NCBI GenBank assembly: GCA_003020925.1
Contig: PXRT01000002.1
Location: 1-64,000, forward strand
Reading direction: 5' to 3'
From: Halobacteriales archaeon QS_6_64_34
Lineage (GTDB): Archaea > Halobacteriota > Halobacteria > Halobacteriales > Haloarculaceae
DNA: 64,000 nt
The first letter of the stretch is position 1. Every line of letters starts with the position of its first letter. Under the pieces are notes generated by a model. It was not told the origin of the DNA. It saw nothing but the letters and a program-made list of their open reading frames with translations, and searched no databases. The translations under genes and the position numbers were made by a program. This document shows, one piece after another, positions 35,041 through 47,769 of the stretch.

Positions 35041-35454
35041 ATGGACGAACTGGACAGGGAGATTCTGTCGATTCTCCGGCGGGACGCCCGCACGCCCTAC
35101 ACGGAGATAGCCGACACGGTGGGGACCTCCGAGGGGACGGTGCGCAACCGCGTCGACCGACTGGTCGACGACGGGGTCATCGAGCGGTTCACGGTGGCGA
35201 CCCGCACCGGCAACGTCAAGTCCATGATAGAGGTCGGCGTCGACGTCAACGTCGACACAGAGGCCGTCACCGACCACATCGCCGAGTGGCCCGCCGTCGA
35301 CTTCGTCTGGCAGGTCTCCGGCGAGGAGGACATCGTCGTCGTCGTTGACGCGGCCGACACCGGCGCGGTCAACGAACTCATCACCAGGGCGCGTGAACTG
35401 GAGGAAGTGGTGAGTACGAAGACGAGGTTAATTTTGGACGAGCGAGTCGGGTGA
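35041..35454 (+). CDS. Lrp/AsnC family transcriptional regulator
   Basis: This 137-residue regulator has an amino winged helix (LDREILSILRRDARTPYTEIADTVGTSEGTVRNRVDRLVDDG, residues about 3-45) and a RAM ligand-binding domain (about 65-135, MIEVGVDVNVDTEAVTDHIA and FVWQVSGEEDIVVVVDA). It should sense an amino acid, possibly glutamine or arginine given the context, and bind DNA as an octamer. It is divergent from carA with a palindrome between them. The conserved pairing with carA suggests control of carbamoyl phosphate synthesis and of itself; this is inference. Confidence 0.92.
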   Translation: MDELDREILSILRRDARTPYTEIADTVGTSEGTVRNRVDRLVDDGVIERFTVATRTGNVKSMIEVGVDVNVDTEAVTDHIAEWPAVDFVWQVSGEEDIVVVVDAADTGAVNELITRARELEEVVSTKTRLILDERVG

Positions 35455-35602
35455 GTAGCGAGCAAAGCGGGAGAGCTGACCTGATTCGGATAGCGAGTGG
35501 TTCAACTATTACTTGGTGTAACGCTCCTCCTGCTGGCGGGGGCCGGCCAGCGGCCCGGCGCGTCCGCCTGGGGCTGGCGCGGTCCCGGGCGAACCGGCAC
35601 AG

Positions 35603-37969
35603 TCAGAGTGACGTGAGCCCGGAGAGCAGATGGACGGCGCCGTGTTTGTCCAGCGGGTCGTTGGCGTTGCCACAGTGGGGCGACTGGACGCAGGCCGGAC
35701 AGCCGGACTCACAGTCACACGAGCGCAGCATCGACAGCGTCGTCGCCAGCAGCGGCGCCACGTCGTCGTAGGCCGCCCGGTTCAGCCCGATACCGCCGGG
35801 GTAGCCGTCGTAGATGAAGATTGTCGGGGCGCCGGTGTGGGGGTGTTCGGGCGTCGAGAGGCCGCCGATGTCGCCCCGGTCACAGAGATACTCGAAGGGG
35901 TACATCGATATCATGGCGTGTTCGGCGGCGTGGATGGCCCCCGGGAAATCGTCGGCGTCACGGTTGCCGTACGCGCCCGCGAGAATCTCCGACTGGAGGT
36001 CCTCGGGGACGGTAAAATACACCGCTTTCGTCGACAGGCTGGTCTCGGGCAAATCGAGCGGGCGCTGGCCGAGCACCTCGCCCGAGGAGCCGTCGCGGCG
36101 CTCGTAGCCGGTTATCTGCTTGCGCATCGTCACCGACGCGAATCGGACCGGGACGTCCTCGCGCGTGGGGAGGGGGCGCTCCTGTAAGTCGGCCTCGACC
36201 GTGATTGTCTTGTCGTGGAGGACACGCGTATAGTAGTCCGCCCAGGTCCGGTCGAGTTGTGCGACGCCCGCCGAGAGGTCGAGGTCGGTCACCTCGAAGC
36301 GCCGGCCCTGATGGTGGTAGATGGCGCCCGGATGGATGTCACGCAGGGCGTCCTCGAAGGGGAGTTTCGCGATGACGTCGCCCTTCGCGACCAGTTTCAC
36401 CTCGCGGTCGTCGACGGTGCGGAGGCTCATGTCGTGGTGGGGCCGACCGTTCGAGGTCCAGCGGACGCCCTCGTCCGTGCTCCGGCGCTCCAGATTGCCG
36501 GCCGATTCGAGGTCGGCGACGACATCGGGAAACGTCGGGCCGAAATGTCGGTCGTCGTCGGGGGCGAGCCAGTTCTCGCCCGCCGCCGCGAGCACGTGGT
36601 CGGGCAGGAACTGGTCGTTCTCGGGGTTGGTGACCGCCTGCTCGGCGGGTCGCTCGAACAGCGTTTCCGGGTTTCGCAGAACGTACTGGTCGAGCTGGTC
36701 CTCGCCGCCGACGAGCGCGACCAGCGCGGGGTCGGTGCCACGCCCTGCACGACCGGCCTGCTGGAAGGCTCGCATCCGCGTGCCGGGGTAGCCGTCGATG
36801 AGGACGGCATCGAGCCCGCCCACGTCGACGCCGAGTTCCAGCGCGCTCGTCGACCACACGCCACGGAGGTCCCCCGACTGGAGTCGCGTCTCCAGTTCGC
36901 GGCGCTTCTCGTTCGTCAGCGCGGCCTGGTACGCCCCCACGCTGTCCGCGAGGTCGTGGTGGCCCCGCGAGCGGAGTTCGTCGGCGCTGTCGCCGGCGTA
37001 GCGCTCGGCGGTCTGGCGCGAGCCGGCGAAGACCACGGTCTGGAGCCCCCGCTCCACGAGGTCGACGAACAGTCGCTTGGTCTCGACGTGGCTGGATTTC
37101 CGGCGGCCGGAGCCCCACCCACCGCCGGACGAGTCCGACGAGCCTCCGCTCGCGGAGACGTCTCCACCGTCGTACTCGGGCGGGTTCCACAGCAGCCAGT
37201 GGCGCGGACCAGCCACGGAGGTGTCCTCGTCGACCAGCCGAAACGACGAGTCGGACTGGCCGGTGACGGTGGCGGCGTGTTCGACGGGGTTGCCGATGGT
37301 CGCCGAGCAACAGACCCACTCGGGGTCGCTGTCGAAGCGCTCTGCGATGCGTTGCAGGCGTCGTAGCACGAGCGAGACGTGGCTCCCGAAGATGCCCCGG
37401 TAGCCGTGAATCTCGTCGACGACGACGGTCTCCAGGCGCGAGAAAAACCAGTCCCACAGCCGGTGGGCGTGGGGGAGAATCCCGTAGTGGAGCATATCCG
37501 GCGTCGTCAGCAGGACGGTGGGCTGGCGCTCGCGGATGGCCTCTTTCCCCGATTTGGACTGACGACCGGTGTACTGCGCGACCGAGACCCCAGAGGCAAA
37601 GCCAAGCCGCTGGGCGAGGTCCGAAAGGGTCTCGGTCTGGTCGTTGATGAGCGCGACCTGTGGAGCGACGTAGAGGGTGGTCCCACGTCGGTCCAGCGCC
37701 CGCTCGAAGGCGGGGACGGTGTAGGCCAGACTCTTGCCGCTCGCGGTTTCGGTCGCCAGGACGACGTTGTCGCCACCACGGACCGCCTCGATAGCGGCGG
37801 TCTGGTGGGCGTAGAGGTCGGTGATGCCGTCGTCCGAGAGGGCGCTCGCCAAGCGCGAGTCGAGGTCGCAGTCGGCGGTCGTCGCCGCCCGGCCGGGGAC
37901 CGTCCGCTCGTCGACAATCTGGCCCTCGTAGTACGGCCGCCCCCGGAGCCACGCGATAGTGTCGTCCAC
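35603..37969 (-). CDS. SF2 DEAD/DEAH-box helicase, Hrq1/YprA-like
   Basis: This 788-residue DNA helicase contains motif I (ATETASGKSLAYTVP, near residue 73), Ia (YVAPQVALINDQ), II (VVVDEIHGYRG), III (CCSATIGNP), V (STSALELGVDVGGLDAVL) and VI (QQAGRAGRG). A glycine/serine-rich linker (near 280) joins the RecA domains. The C-terminal MZB/DUF1998 domain carries four cysteines (CDCESGCPACVQSPHCG), which bind zinc in this family. Such helicases act in DNA repair and recombination. The start at 37969 gives MDDTIAWLRGRPYY, typical of archaeal members. It stands alone between the Lrp and NDH-2-like genes. Confidence 0.9.
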   Translation of the reverse strand: MDDTIAWLRGRPYYEGQIVDERTVPGRAATTADCDLDSRLASALSDDGITDLYAHQTAAIEAVRGGDNVVLATETASGKSLAYTVPAFERALDRRGTTLYVAPQVALINDQTETLSDLAQRLGFASGVSVAQYTGRQSKSGKEAIRERQPTVLLTTPDMLHYGILPHAHRLWDWFFSRLETVVVDEIHGYRGIFGSHVSLVLRRLQRIAERFDSDPEWVCCSATIGNPVEHAATVTGQSDSSFRLVDEDTSVAGPRHWLLWNPPEYDGGDVSASGGSSDSSGGGWGSGRRKSSHVETKRLFVDLVERGLQTVVFAGSRQTAERYAGDSADELRSRGHHDLADSVGAYQAALTNEKRRELETRLQSGDLRGVWSTSALELGVDVGGLDAVLIDGYPGTRMRAFQQAGRAGRGTDPALVALVGGEDQLDQYVLRNPETLFERPAEQAVTNPENDQFLPDHVLAAAGENWLAPDDDRHFGPTFPDVVADLESAGNLERRSTDEGVRWTSNGRPHHDMSLRTVDDREVKLVAKGDVIAKLPFEDALRDIHPGAIYHHQGRRFEVTDLDLSAGVAQLDRTWADYYTRVLHDKTITVEADLQERPLPTREDVPVRFASVTMRKQITGYERRDGSSGEVLGQRPLDLPETSLSTKAVYFTVPEDLQSEILAGAYGNRDADDFPGAIHAAEHAMISMYPFEYLCDRGDIGGLSTPEHPHTGAPTIFIYDGYPGGIGLNRAAYDDVAPLLATTLSMLRSCDCESGCPACVQSPHCGNANDPLDKHGAVHLLSGLTSL

Positions 37970-38086
37970 GGCCGGGGTTGGCCCCGGGCGGCTATCGGTC
38001 TTGCCCTTTTGTCGACTCGACGCGGCGGCACTGCTCGCCCGCCGCCGACAGTGAGACGGACCTGACCACCGACCACTCCGGCGGGC

Positions 38087-39286
38087 TTACTCCGCCTCCG
38101 AGACGTCGACGATGTCGTCGGGCACCGCTTTGGCGGTCGGTTCGGACCCGATACCCAGCTCCTCGCGGACGAGGTCCGTCGCCTCCCGTATCGCGCCGAC
38201 GCTACCCAGATACCCCGCGCCGACGGTCGTCTTGAGCGCCAGCGCCGGCCGGTCGGTCAGGACGGTGGGGCCGACCTTCGCCACGGCGTCGTCGCCGACG
38301 GAGACGAGCCAGCCGGGCACGTCGAACCGATAGCGGGAGAGCCGTGGCTCGAAGCCGCCGCCATCGGTGTGTCGGTGTTCGACCAGGGCCCGGAGGTTGT
38401 CGGCTGCGACACCCGCCTCCCGGACGGCCGCCGCCGCGCTGGCCGGGACCGCCGCGCCCTCGCTGTCGACCACACGGGCCGCGTCGCCCACCGCGAACGT
38501 CGACTCGCCCAGCCGGAGGTCCGCACGCACGACCGGGCAGTCGTCGTCCAGTGCCGGCGAGCCCCGAATGCCGCCGGTCCAGACGAACTGGTCGTAGTCG
38601 AGGCGCTCGCCAGCCGCGAGCGCGATAGACTCGGCGTCGGCCCGCTCGACGGCGCTGCCGGTCCGCACGGAGACGCCAGCGTCGAGCAGCGCGTCGTGGA
38701 CGGCCCGCTGGAACGACGCGGGGAAGGCGGGGGCGACCTCGGGGGCCTGTTCGAGCAGGCAGACCTCGGCGTCGATAGCCTCCTCGCCGGCCAGCGCGGC
38801 CAGTTCGCCTGCGACCTGTATGCCCGACAGCCCCGCTCCGCCGACGACTACCCGGTCGCCGTCCGCCAGATCCAGAAAGTCCCGGCGTATCTCGCGGGCG
38901 TCGGCGAGCCGTTTCAGCGGCGTGGCGTGCTCCCGGACACCCTCAAGTCCGTAGAAGGCCGTCTCTGCACCGAGACACACCGCACCCACGTCGTAATCGA
39001 GGGTCTCCTCGGTGCCGCCGGGGGTTTCGAGGGTCGCCACGCCCGCGTCGGCGTCGACGTCCGTGACGGTGGCTTGGCGGACCTCGCAGTCCAGCGCGTC
39101 GGTCAGCGCGACCGTGATTTCGTCGGCCAGGCCCGGCCGGCGGACCACCCGGTGGAGTTCATGTTGCACGAGGTGGTCGGTCGACTCGTCGACGACGACC
39201 AGGTCGACGTCGCTGGGCAGTGTCCGTTCGAGCGTTCGAGCGAGCGTCAGACCGGCGTACCCGGCGCCGAGAACGGCGACTAGCAT
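38087..39286 (-). CDS. NAD(P)/FAD-dependent oxidoreductase, type II NADH dehydrogenase-like
   Basis: This 399-residue flavoprotein begins VAVLGAGYAGLTLARTLE (FAD) and has VVVGGAGLSGIQVAGELAALAG (NADH), DYDVGAVCLGAETAFYGLEG and STFAVGDAARVVDSEG. This is the NDH-2 family layout, which passes electrons from NADH to a quinone at the membrane without pumping protons. A membrane-anchoring C-terminal helix is weak, and the last 30 residues are acidic, so a soluble sulfide-quinone-reductase-like or other role is possible. It is the last conserved chromosomal gene before the accessory region. Confidence 0.85.
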   Translation of the reverse strand: MLVAVLGAGYAGLTLARTLERTLPSDVDLVVVDESTDHLVQHELHRVVRRPGLADEITVALTDALDCEVRQATVTDVDADAGVATLETPGGTEETLDYDVGAVCLGAETAFYGLEGVREHATPLKRLADAREIRRDFLDLADGDRVVVGGAGLSGIQVAGELAALAGEEAIDAEVCLLEQAPEVAPAFPASFQRAVHDALLDAGVSVRTGSAVERADAESIALAAGERLDYDQFVWTGGIRGSPALDDDCPVVRADLRLGESTFAVGDAARVVDSEGAAVPASAAAAVREAGVAADNLRALVEHRHTDGGGFEPRLSRYRFDVPGWLVSVGDDAVAKVGPTVLTDRPALALKTTVGAGYLGSVGAIREATDLVREELGIGSEPTAKAVPDDIVDVSEAE

Positions 39287-39345
39287 TGTCCCGGGTTAGG
39301 ACTGAACGGGCATAATGTTTTTTCCGAACTGGCGTCGGGTTTGGA

Positions 39346-39697
39346 ATGGCGATGAACCGCCCGAAGAGGGCCGAAGCGCGTGTGGTATACGACAGCACAT
39401 GCACGACGGGGCCTGTCGGTGGCCGCAGCCAACGCCGAACCCGACGTAACGACCAGGACACGAACGGATGTGTCCGGGTCAACGGTGGCAGTCCTGTCCG
39501 AGTGCCCATCAATAGCACCGACGCAGCTGTCGCGAACGGGACCTTCGCGTTCCAGATGCAGACCCCGTCGGAAACAGCAAATCTAACTGTTATTGCCGAA
39601 TCACCGACTGGCGACACGAAGAAGGGTCGAAAATCCAATGTGAAGAAGGACGAGAACTCCACCCCGACCGGGCGTGACGTATTGTTGCTCTACGGGG
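39346..39697 (+). pseudogene. Region with a fragment of a secreted or surface-type protein
   Basis: Between the NDH-2-like gene and the IS end, one frame contains CVRVNGGSPVRVPINSTDAA, then VANGTFAFQMQTPSETANLT and VIAESPTGDTKKG (about 39465-39635). Its Thr/Ser/Asn-rich beta pattern suits haloarchaeal surface proteins. The preceding part of the frame is not protein-like, and the frame runs into the IS end. It may be a fragment of a gene cut by mobile DNA. Confidence 0.3.
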
Positions 39698-39808
39698 AGG
39701 CTCCATTGAATCACTAGATGGCGTCGGGATAGGTCGGTAAATCAAAGGAGTTGAAGCGGGTGAGTAGCGGTTTGCATGAACCTTACTTCCCGCTTCACAG
39801 AGGTGATG
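39698..39808 (+). mobile_element. Solo end of an IS5-type insertion sequence
   Basis: AGGCTCCATTGAATCACTAG and the following ~90 bases, including TAGATGGCGTCGGGATAGG and AAATCAAAGGAGTTGAAGCG, match the outer end of the truncated IS at 60406-60300 in inverse orientation almost base for base. Here only the end and the first transposase codons are left, with one extra C that shifts the frame. The match stops near 39808, where a SWIM-protein sequence begins. Confidence 0.75.
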
Positions 39809-40273
39809 AGCGTCCTCGAGGATATTGGGCTGGCCCGAGGTGCGCCGGACCTGTATCTGGTCGTGTCGAGTTCCGGGTCCGAGTATCTTGTCGACACTTG
39901 GGAGGAAACGTGCGAGTGTCCAGACGACGAGTATCGCGAGATCACGTGCAAGCATCGACGTCGGGTGGCGTTCGCGACCGGCGAGCGGCCGATTCCCGGC
40001 TGGGTCCCTCGGTCGGAACTGGACGACGGTTTCAGCGAACACATTGATGAGGAACCACGCTTCTCGGCGACCGACGGTGGCGTCGCACAAGCGCGGTTCG
40101 ATGACGGCGAGGTAACCGCCCCCGAAGCGGATCCGTTCGCCGTTCACAGTGAGGACGAGCCACGGACCAAGCGAGCCAAACGGGAGGCTATCGACGTGTC
40201 GTTTCTGGCAAAGCCCGGCCGCTATGAAGTGCATTCGGCGTCTGAATCTTGTCCGAATTCCACCAGGATATGA
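39776..40273 (+). CDS. SWIM zinc-finger protein, amino end replaced by IS sequence
   Basis: This 165-residue protein carries a SWIM-type zinc finger: LVDTWEETCECPDDEYREITCKHRRRVAFATGERPIPGW (CxC...CxH, about residues 38-75). The family is common on haloarchaeal plasmids and proviruses, with a suspected DNA- or protein-binding role. The first ~11 residues (MNLTSRFTEVM) come from the IS end, read in a shifted frame, so the original start has been lost and the ORF is a chimera. The C-terminal half is acidic and poorly structured. Whether it is expressed is uncertain. Confidence 0.65.
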   Translation: MNLTSRFTEVMSVLEDIGLARGAPDLYLVVSSSGSEYLVDTWEETCECPDDEYREITCKHRRRVAFATGERPIPGWVPRSELDDGFSEHIDEEPRFSATDGGVAQARFDDGEVTAPEADPFAVHSEDEPRTKRAKREAIDVSFLAKPGRYEVHSASESCPNSTRI

Positions 40274-40343
40274 AGTGCAAGATTGCGTTGTTTGAGGAAC
40301 CAACACTACTTTATCGTTGGCTATGAAACCAACGTAGTACCGG

Positions 40344-40700
40344 ATGGAACCAACGGCCGACGACCTCGATGGGTACGACAACGCCACAGTGCACGAGGAT
40401 GGGACTATCGTTCGCGTGTCGATACAGCGGACAGACGACAATGCCTATCCATCGGGGTGGCGGTACACGCTTCACTACGGAGCGCTGACCGCCGGTCCCG
40501 AGACGCTTGAGGACGGAACAATCCGTCGATACGACAACTCACACGAGGATACAAAAGGCCACGAAGTACACGTCGCTCCCGACCCGGAGCCCGAACTCAT
40601 CGAGTTCCCTGGCATCGAGGAACTCTACGAACAGTTCTGGGACGAGATTCCGAAGCCACGATTTGGTCCATCCAACGACAACGGTGATACCCATGACTGA
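40344..40700 (+). CDS. TumE-family toxin (DUF6516)
   Basis: This 118-residue protein resembles the TumE/DUF6516 toxin family: VHEDGTIVRVSIQRTDDNAY, then WRYTLHYGALTAGPETLEDG, IRRYDNSHEDTKGHEVHVAP and LYEQFWDEI. Family members are usually followed by an HVO_A0114/TumA-type DNA-binding protein, exactly as here, and the two form a type II toxin-antitoxin module. The toxin's mechanism is not established to my knowledge. It overlaps the antitoxin by eight bases, showing translational coupling. The start at 40344 precedes the conserved beta-rich core. Confidence 0.75.
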   Translation: MEPTADDLDGYDNATVHEDGTIVRVSIQRTDDNAYPSGWRYTLHYGALTAGPETLEDGTIRRYDNSHEDTKGHEVHVAPDPEPELIEFPGIEELYEQFWDEIPKPRFGPSNDNGDTHD

Positions 40701-41094
40701 ACAGAACGTACTCGTGGTCACGGTCGACGACGAGACTAACCCGTACAAAGAAGGCCTCGAAGCAATCCAGACACTCAAACAGGGGGAACACCTCGACCGG
40801 CCAGCCACTGTCCGGTTCCCTGACGAGAGTCAGCTAACCGACGTGTTCAACGAACGGACGTACACGCTCTTGCGCGTGATCAGAGATGAAGAACCCGAGA
40901 GCCTTCGCGAAACAGCACGACTGGTCGGCCGTGACAAGAAGAACGTCCACGAAGAACTGACGACACTCGAAGCGCTTGGCGTCATCCGCTTCAAGACTGT
41001 CGGGCGGGCAAAAAAACCCGAGTTCCCCTACGACGATCTCGTCGTATCGCCGCTTGCTCATGACCCCGGAGACGAGGCCACTGCCGCTCCCTGA
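40693..41094 (+). CDS. HVO_A0114/TumA-type DNA-binding antitoxin
   Basis: This 133-residue protein has a winged helix in ERTYTLLRVIRDEEPESLRE, TARLVGRDKKNVHEELTTLE and ALGVIRFKTVGRAKKPEFPY (about residues 50-115). This is the pattern of the HVO_A0114 family paired with TumE toxins in haloarchaea. It probably neutralises the toxin and represses the operon. The ATG at 40693 overlaps the toxin stop. The module lies in plasmid-type debris, where such pairs stabilise mobile DNA. Confidence 0.78.
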   Translation: MTEQNVLVVTVDDETNPYKEGLEAIQTLKQGEHLDRPATVRFPDESQLTDVFNERTYTLLRVIRDEEPESLRETARLVGRDKKNVHEELTTLEALGVIRFKTVGRAKKPEFPYDDLVVSPLAHDPGDEATAAP

Positions 41095-41176
41095 TCTTGC
41101 ACGAGAAACGGTAGTACTGTTGGCAGACTAAGAATTGTTTATTTCTGCTGCCGTCGCCGACTGGAGGCACCAACGA

Positions 41177-41401
41177 ATGCCAACGTTCGACGACTATGAG
41201 TTCGATAGCGGTGACCACGTCGAGGTGGACTGGCGGGACGGAGAAGGCCCGCTGGAAACGGTAGTTGAGACAGTGACCGGCATCACCGAGAGCAGTGGCG
41301 AGGTCATCGTCAGCGTCGAGGCCGACGAGGATCAGTATCCCGACGACTCGATTTACGGCGGGACCCACGACTGTGCGCCGGCGTGGGTCACTCCCCGGTG
41401 A
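41177..41401 (+). CDS. small acidic protein of unknown function
   Basis: This 74-residue protein reads MPTFDDYEFDSGDHVEVDWR, DGEGPLETVVETVTGITESS, then GEVIVSVEADEDQYPDDSIY. It looks like a small SH3-like beta barrel, but I do not recognise the family. The ATG at 41177 is preferred to an upstream one that would add non-halophilic residues. It follows the toxin-antitoxin pair and may belong to the same mobile segment. Confidence 0.55.
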   Translation: MPTFDDYEFDSGDHVEVDWRDGEGPLETVVETVTGITESSGEVIVSVEADEDQYPDDSIYGGTHDCAPAWVTPR

Positions 41402-41499
41402 CACGGGCGGTTTTTCTGTGCCCCTTAGGGGTGCGGGGCGGTCACCAGACTGCCAGCAAACCTATGAGTACAGATACATCTACCCAAGCCGACGACGAG

Positions 41500-41808
41500 C
41501 ATCGCGACGCCACATTTCCTTGGGACGGAACTCCATTGAGAACGGCCCCTAAGGTCGTGATACTGTACTGTTCGAATTTAGCCTCGATTGTGTCGATTTC
41601 TTCGAACAAGATTTCCAGACTGTCACGAGCGACTGTATTGGGATGACTCGGGAACAAGACATTTTCAGCTGTGATCAGTGCCCCGTCAGAGAGTGGACCG
41701 AGATTTGGTGGACTGTCGATGACGATGAAGTCGTAATCGGTGTCCAATCTCTCTACGGCCTTTCGGGGTGATTCGTGCCCCCCAGCCTCTGAGTACAGGT
41801 ATTTTTTG
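41500..41808 (-). pseudogene. ParA/Soj ATPase fragment
   Basis: The minus-strand frame reads ESPRKAVERLDTDYDFIVID, then SPPNLGPLSDGALITAENVL, then FPSHPNTVARDSLEILFEEI and KFEQYSITTLGAVLNGVPSQ. This is the middle of a ParA partition ATPase: Walker B (DFIVIDSPPNLG) and following segments. Both the P-loop start and the C-terminus are missing. At its left end it is joined to a sequence that, on the plus strand from ATG 41464, reads like a foreign protein start (MSTDTSTQADDEHRDATFPW). At its right end another frame (41810-41967) has more coding-like sequence that I cannot identify. It is a scar of plasmid integration and decay. Confidence 0.65.
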
Positions 41809-42031
41809 CTGTGTTGAATAGCGGTGGGTCAGCACAACCGTCACTTCTGGATGGCCAGTAGATACCTTGTCGCCGACAATCCTCAGCGTCTCGAACTGCT
41901 TGCGCTCAGAGGGCGCTATCCAACACGGCAGATACAGAGACATTTGAGTTCCGGAGCAAGATGCCACATATATTCGGTGAGATTGCGATGGATATAGCTA
42001 TAACAGACAATCGTTCGCTTCACAGTCTTTC

Positions 42032-46256
<4,225 letters not shown>

Positions 46257-46554
46257 TGTTTTACAACCAACCAATTTTAAATATGATTGGTTATAGCCAT
46301 GCATGATCTGGGTTGGTAAATAAGTTATGAAAGGCTATTTACTACAAAAATTTACTGAAATAAAGAATATTAGTTGATTAAATAAATAATGGGCTCGCAA
46401 GACAGAGAGATATTCAAATAATATAAGGGATTAAAGGTACTAAACAAGAGTTTAGGAATATACCGTTAATGCACAGGTTCCTAAAGAAATATCGGAGTTA
46501 AGGTTGACATAGGGGGAGTACTAAGTGTGGCCAAAAAATCTATAAACACGAATA
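46257..46554. other. AT-rich divergent promoter region
   Basis: This 298-base region separates the DUF3604 gene from the ABC importer operon. It is far more AT-rich than its surroundings, contains the palindrome described separately at 46269-46292, and encodes no protein that I can support. Confidence 0.6.
46269..46292 (-). promoter_or_regulatory. Palindrome around the TATA box of the DUF3604 gene
   Basis: AACCAAT (46269-46275) and ATTGGTT (46286-46292) form a perfect inverted repeat with a ten-base spacer containing the TATA-like ATTTAAAA of the minus strand. The TATA centre is about 24 bases before the ATG at 46256, fitting a leaderless mRNA. A regulator bound here would block TBP, so this is a plausible repressor site. 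The regulator is not identified. Confidence 0.5.
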
Positions 46555-47712
46555 ATGCTAAACAACATCGGTGAAAAGTCTACGAGCGACTCGAAGTTAT
46601 CGAGAAACTCAATCAAACAATCAAGCAGACGCAAATTCCTTGGCGCAGTTGGAACTGGGGTGACCCTCGGCCTTGCCGGCTGTGCCGGTGGTGAAAGTAC
46701 GACCACTGTCACGGTCGGGTACCAGCCCTTCGGGACACCGTACTGGTCAGAGCTGGTCGTCAAACACGGCGAACTCGCCGAGCAGTACATGCCGGACGGG
46801 TACGAGACCGAGTGGCAGTCGGCCTTGCAGGGGACCGTCATCGGCAACCGGATGATATCCGGCGAGAACCAGATCGGATACAACGGTGACATGCCGACGC
46901 TTATCGCGCTCGCGCAGGACGACAAACCCATCGCGTCGACGGCACTCTCACAGTGGTCGTACGGGCAACAGTGTAACGCCGTCATCCTCTCGAACGACGT
47001 GGCAGACCAGTTCAACTCGGTGGAGGACCTCGACGGCGCCGCTATCGGTGCCACCTCAGGGGCCTGCTCCCACCGTGCCCTGTTGAAAATCGAGGAAGAG
47101 GAGGATATCTCGATAGATATGCAGGACCTGGACATCAACACGATCCTCGCTCAGGTCAGCTCGGGGGACATCGACGGTGGCATCATGTGGGAGCCGAATC
47201 CGACGATGGCTGTTGTCCAACAGGAAACCGCCGAGTTCTTCATGACCACCGCACGGTACGGTGACTCCGACACGGGGTCCATCACCATGACGGACGAGTT
47301 CATCGAGGACCACCCCGACGCGGCAGCCGGGTTCATGAAAGGCGAGTTGGAAGCGAAAAATATCATGCAAAACGATCCGGAACGAGCTGTCGAGTTAATA
47401 AAAGAAGAAGAAGACCTCGCAGAGTACGAGCCGGAGACGTGCCATCACACGCTGTACGAGGAGGTCACGCCCGATGTGACGCGAAGCAACTTCGTCACGG
47501 ACCTCAGACAGTGCGAACCGGCACAGGTCCACCTGCAGGAGGTCGCCGCTGAGTTCCTCGTTGACCAAGGAACCATCGACGAGGTCCCTGGCGAGGACCG
47601 GTACATCCACGAACCGCTCGACACCGCAATCGAGGAGCTTCAGGGCGAGGTCGACTGGGATCCAACGGACGAGTTCATCGAGCTAGACCCACCTGACGCG
47701 ACGATCAACTAA
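46555..47712 (+). CDS. NitT/TauT-type ABC transporter substrate-binding lipoprotein
   Basis: This 385-residue protein carries a Tat lipoprotein signal: SRRKFLGAVGTGVTLGLAGC near residues 24-43, with the lipobox cysteine ending it. The mature part has the NMT1/THI5-SsuA-like fold (VTVGYQPFGTPYWSELVVKH, GENQIGYNGDMPTLIALAQD, VEDLDGAAIGATSGACSHRA). Known ligands of the group are nitrate, taurine, sulfonates and pyrimidine precursors; none can be assigned here. It is exported folded and anchored outside the membrane. It starts the operon followed by permease, ATPase and second permease. A TATAAA at 46541 is too near this ATG to be its promoter. Confidence 0.88.
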   Translation: MLNNIGEKSTSDSKLSRNSIKQSSRRKFLGAVGTGVTLGLAGCAGGESTTTVTVGYQPFGTPYWSELVVKHGELAEQYMPDGYETEWQSALQGTVIGNRMISGENQIGYNGDMPTLIALAQDDKPIASTALSQWSYGQQCNAVILSNDVADQFNSVEDLDGAAIGATSGACSHRALLKIEEEEDISIDMQDLDINTILAQVSSGDIDGGIMWEPNPTMAVVQQETAEFFMTTARYGDSDTGSITMTDEFIEDHPDAAAGFMKGELEAKNIMQNDPERAVELIKEEEDLAEYEPETCHHTLYEEVTPDVTRSNFVTDLRQCEPAQVHLQEVAAEFLVDQGTIDEVPGEDRYIHEPLDTAIEELQGEVDWDPTDEFIELDPPDATIN

Positions 47713-47769
47713 GCGAGACATGACTCGTGTCAACTACCGCAGAAAGATATCAAAACCGACACTAAAACA

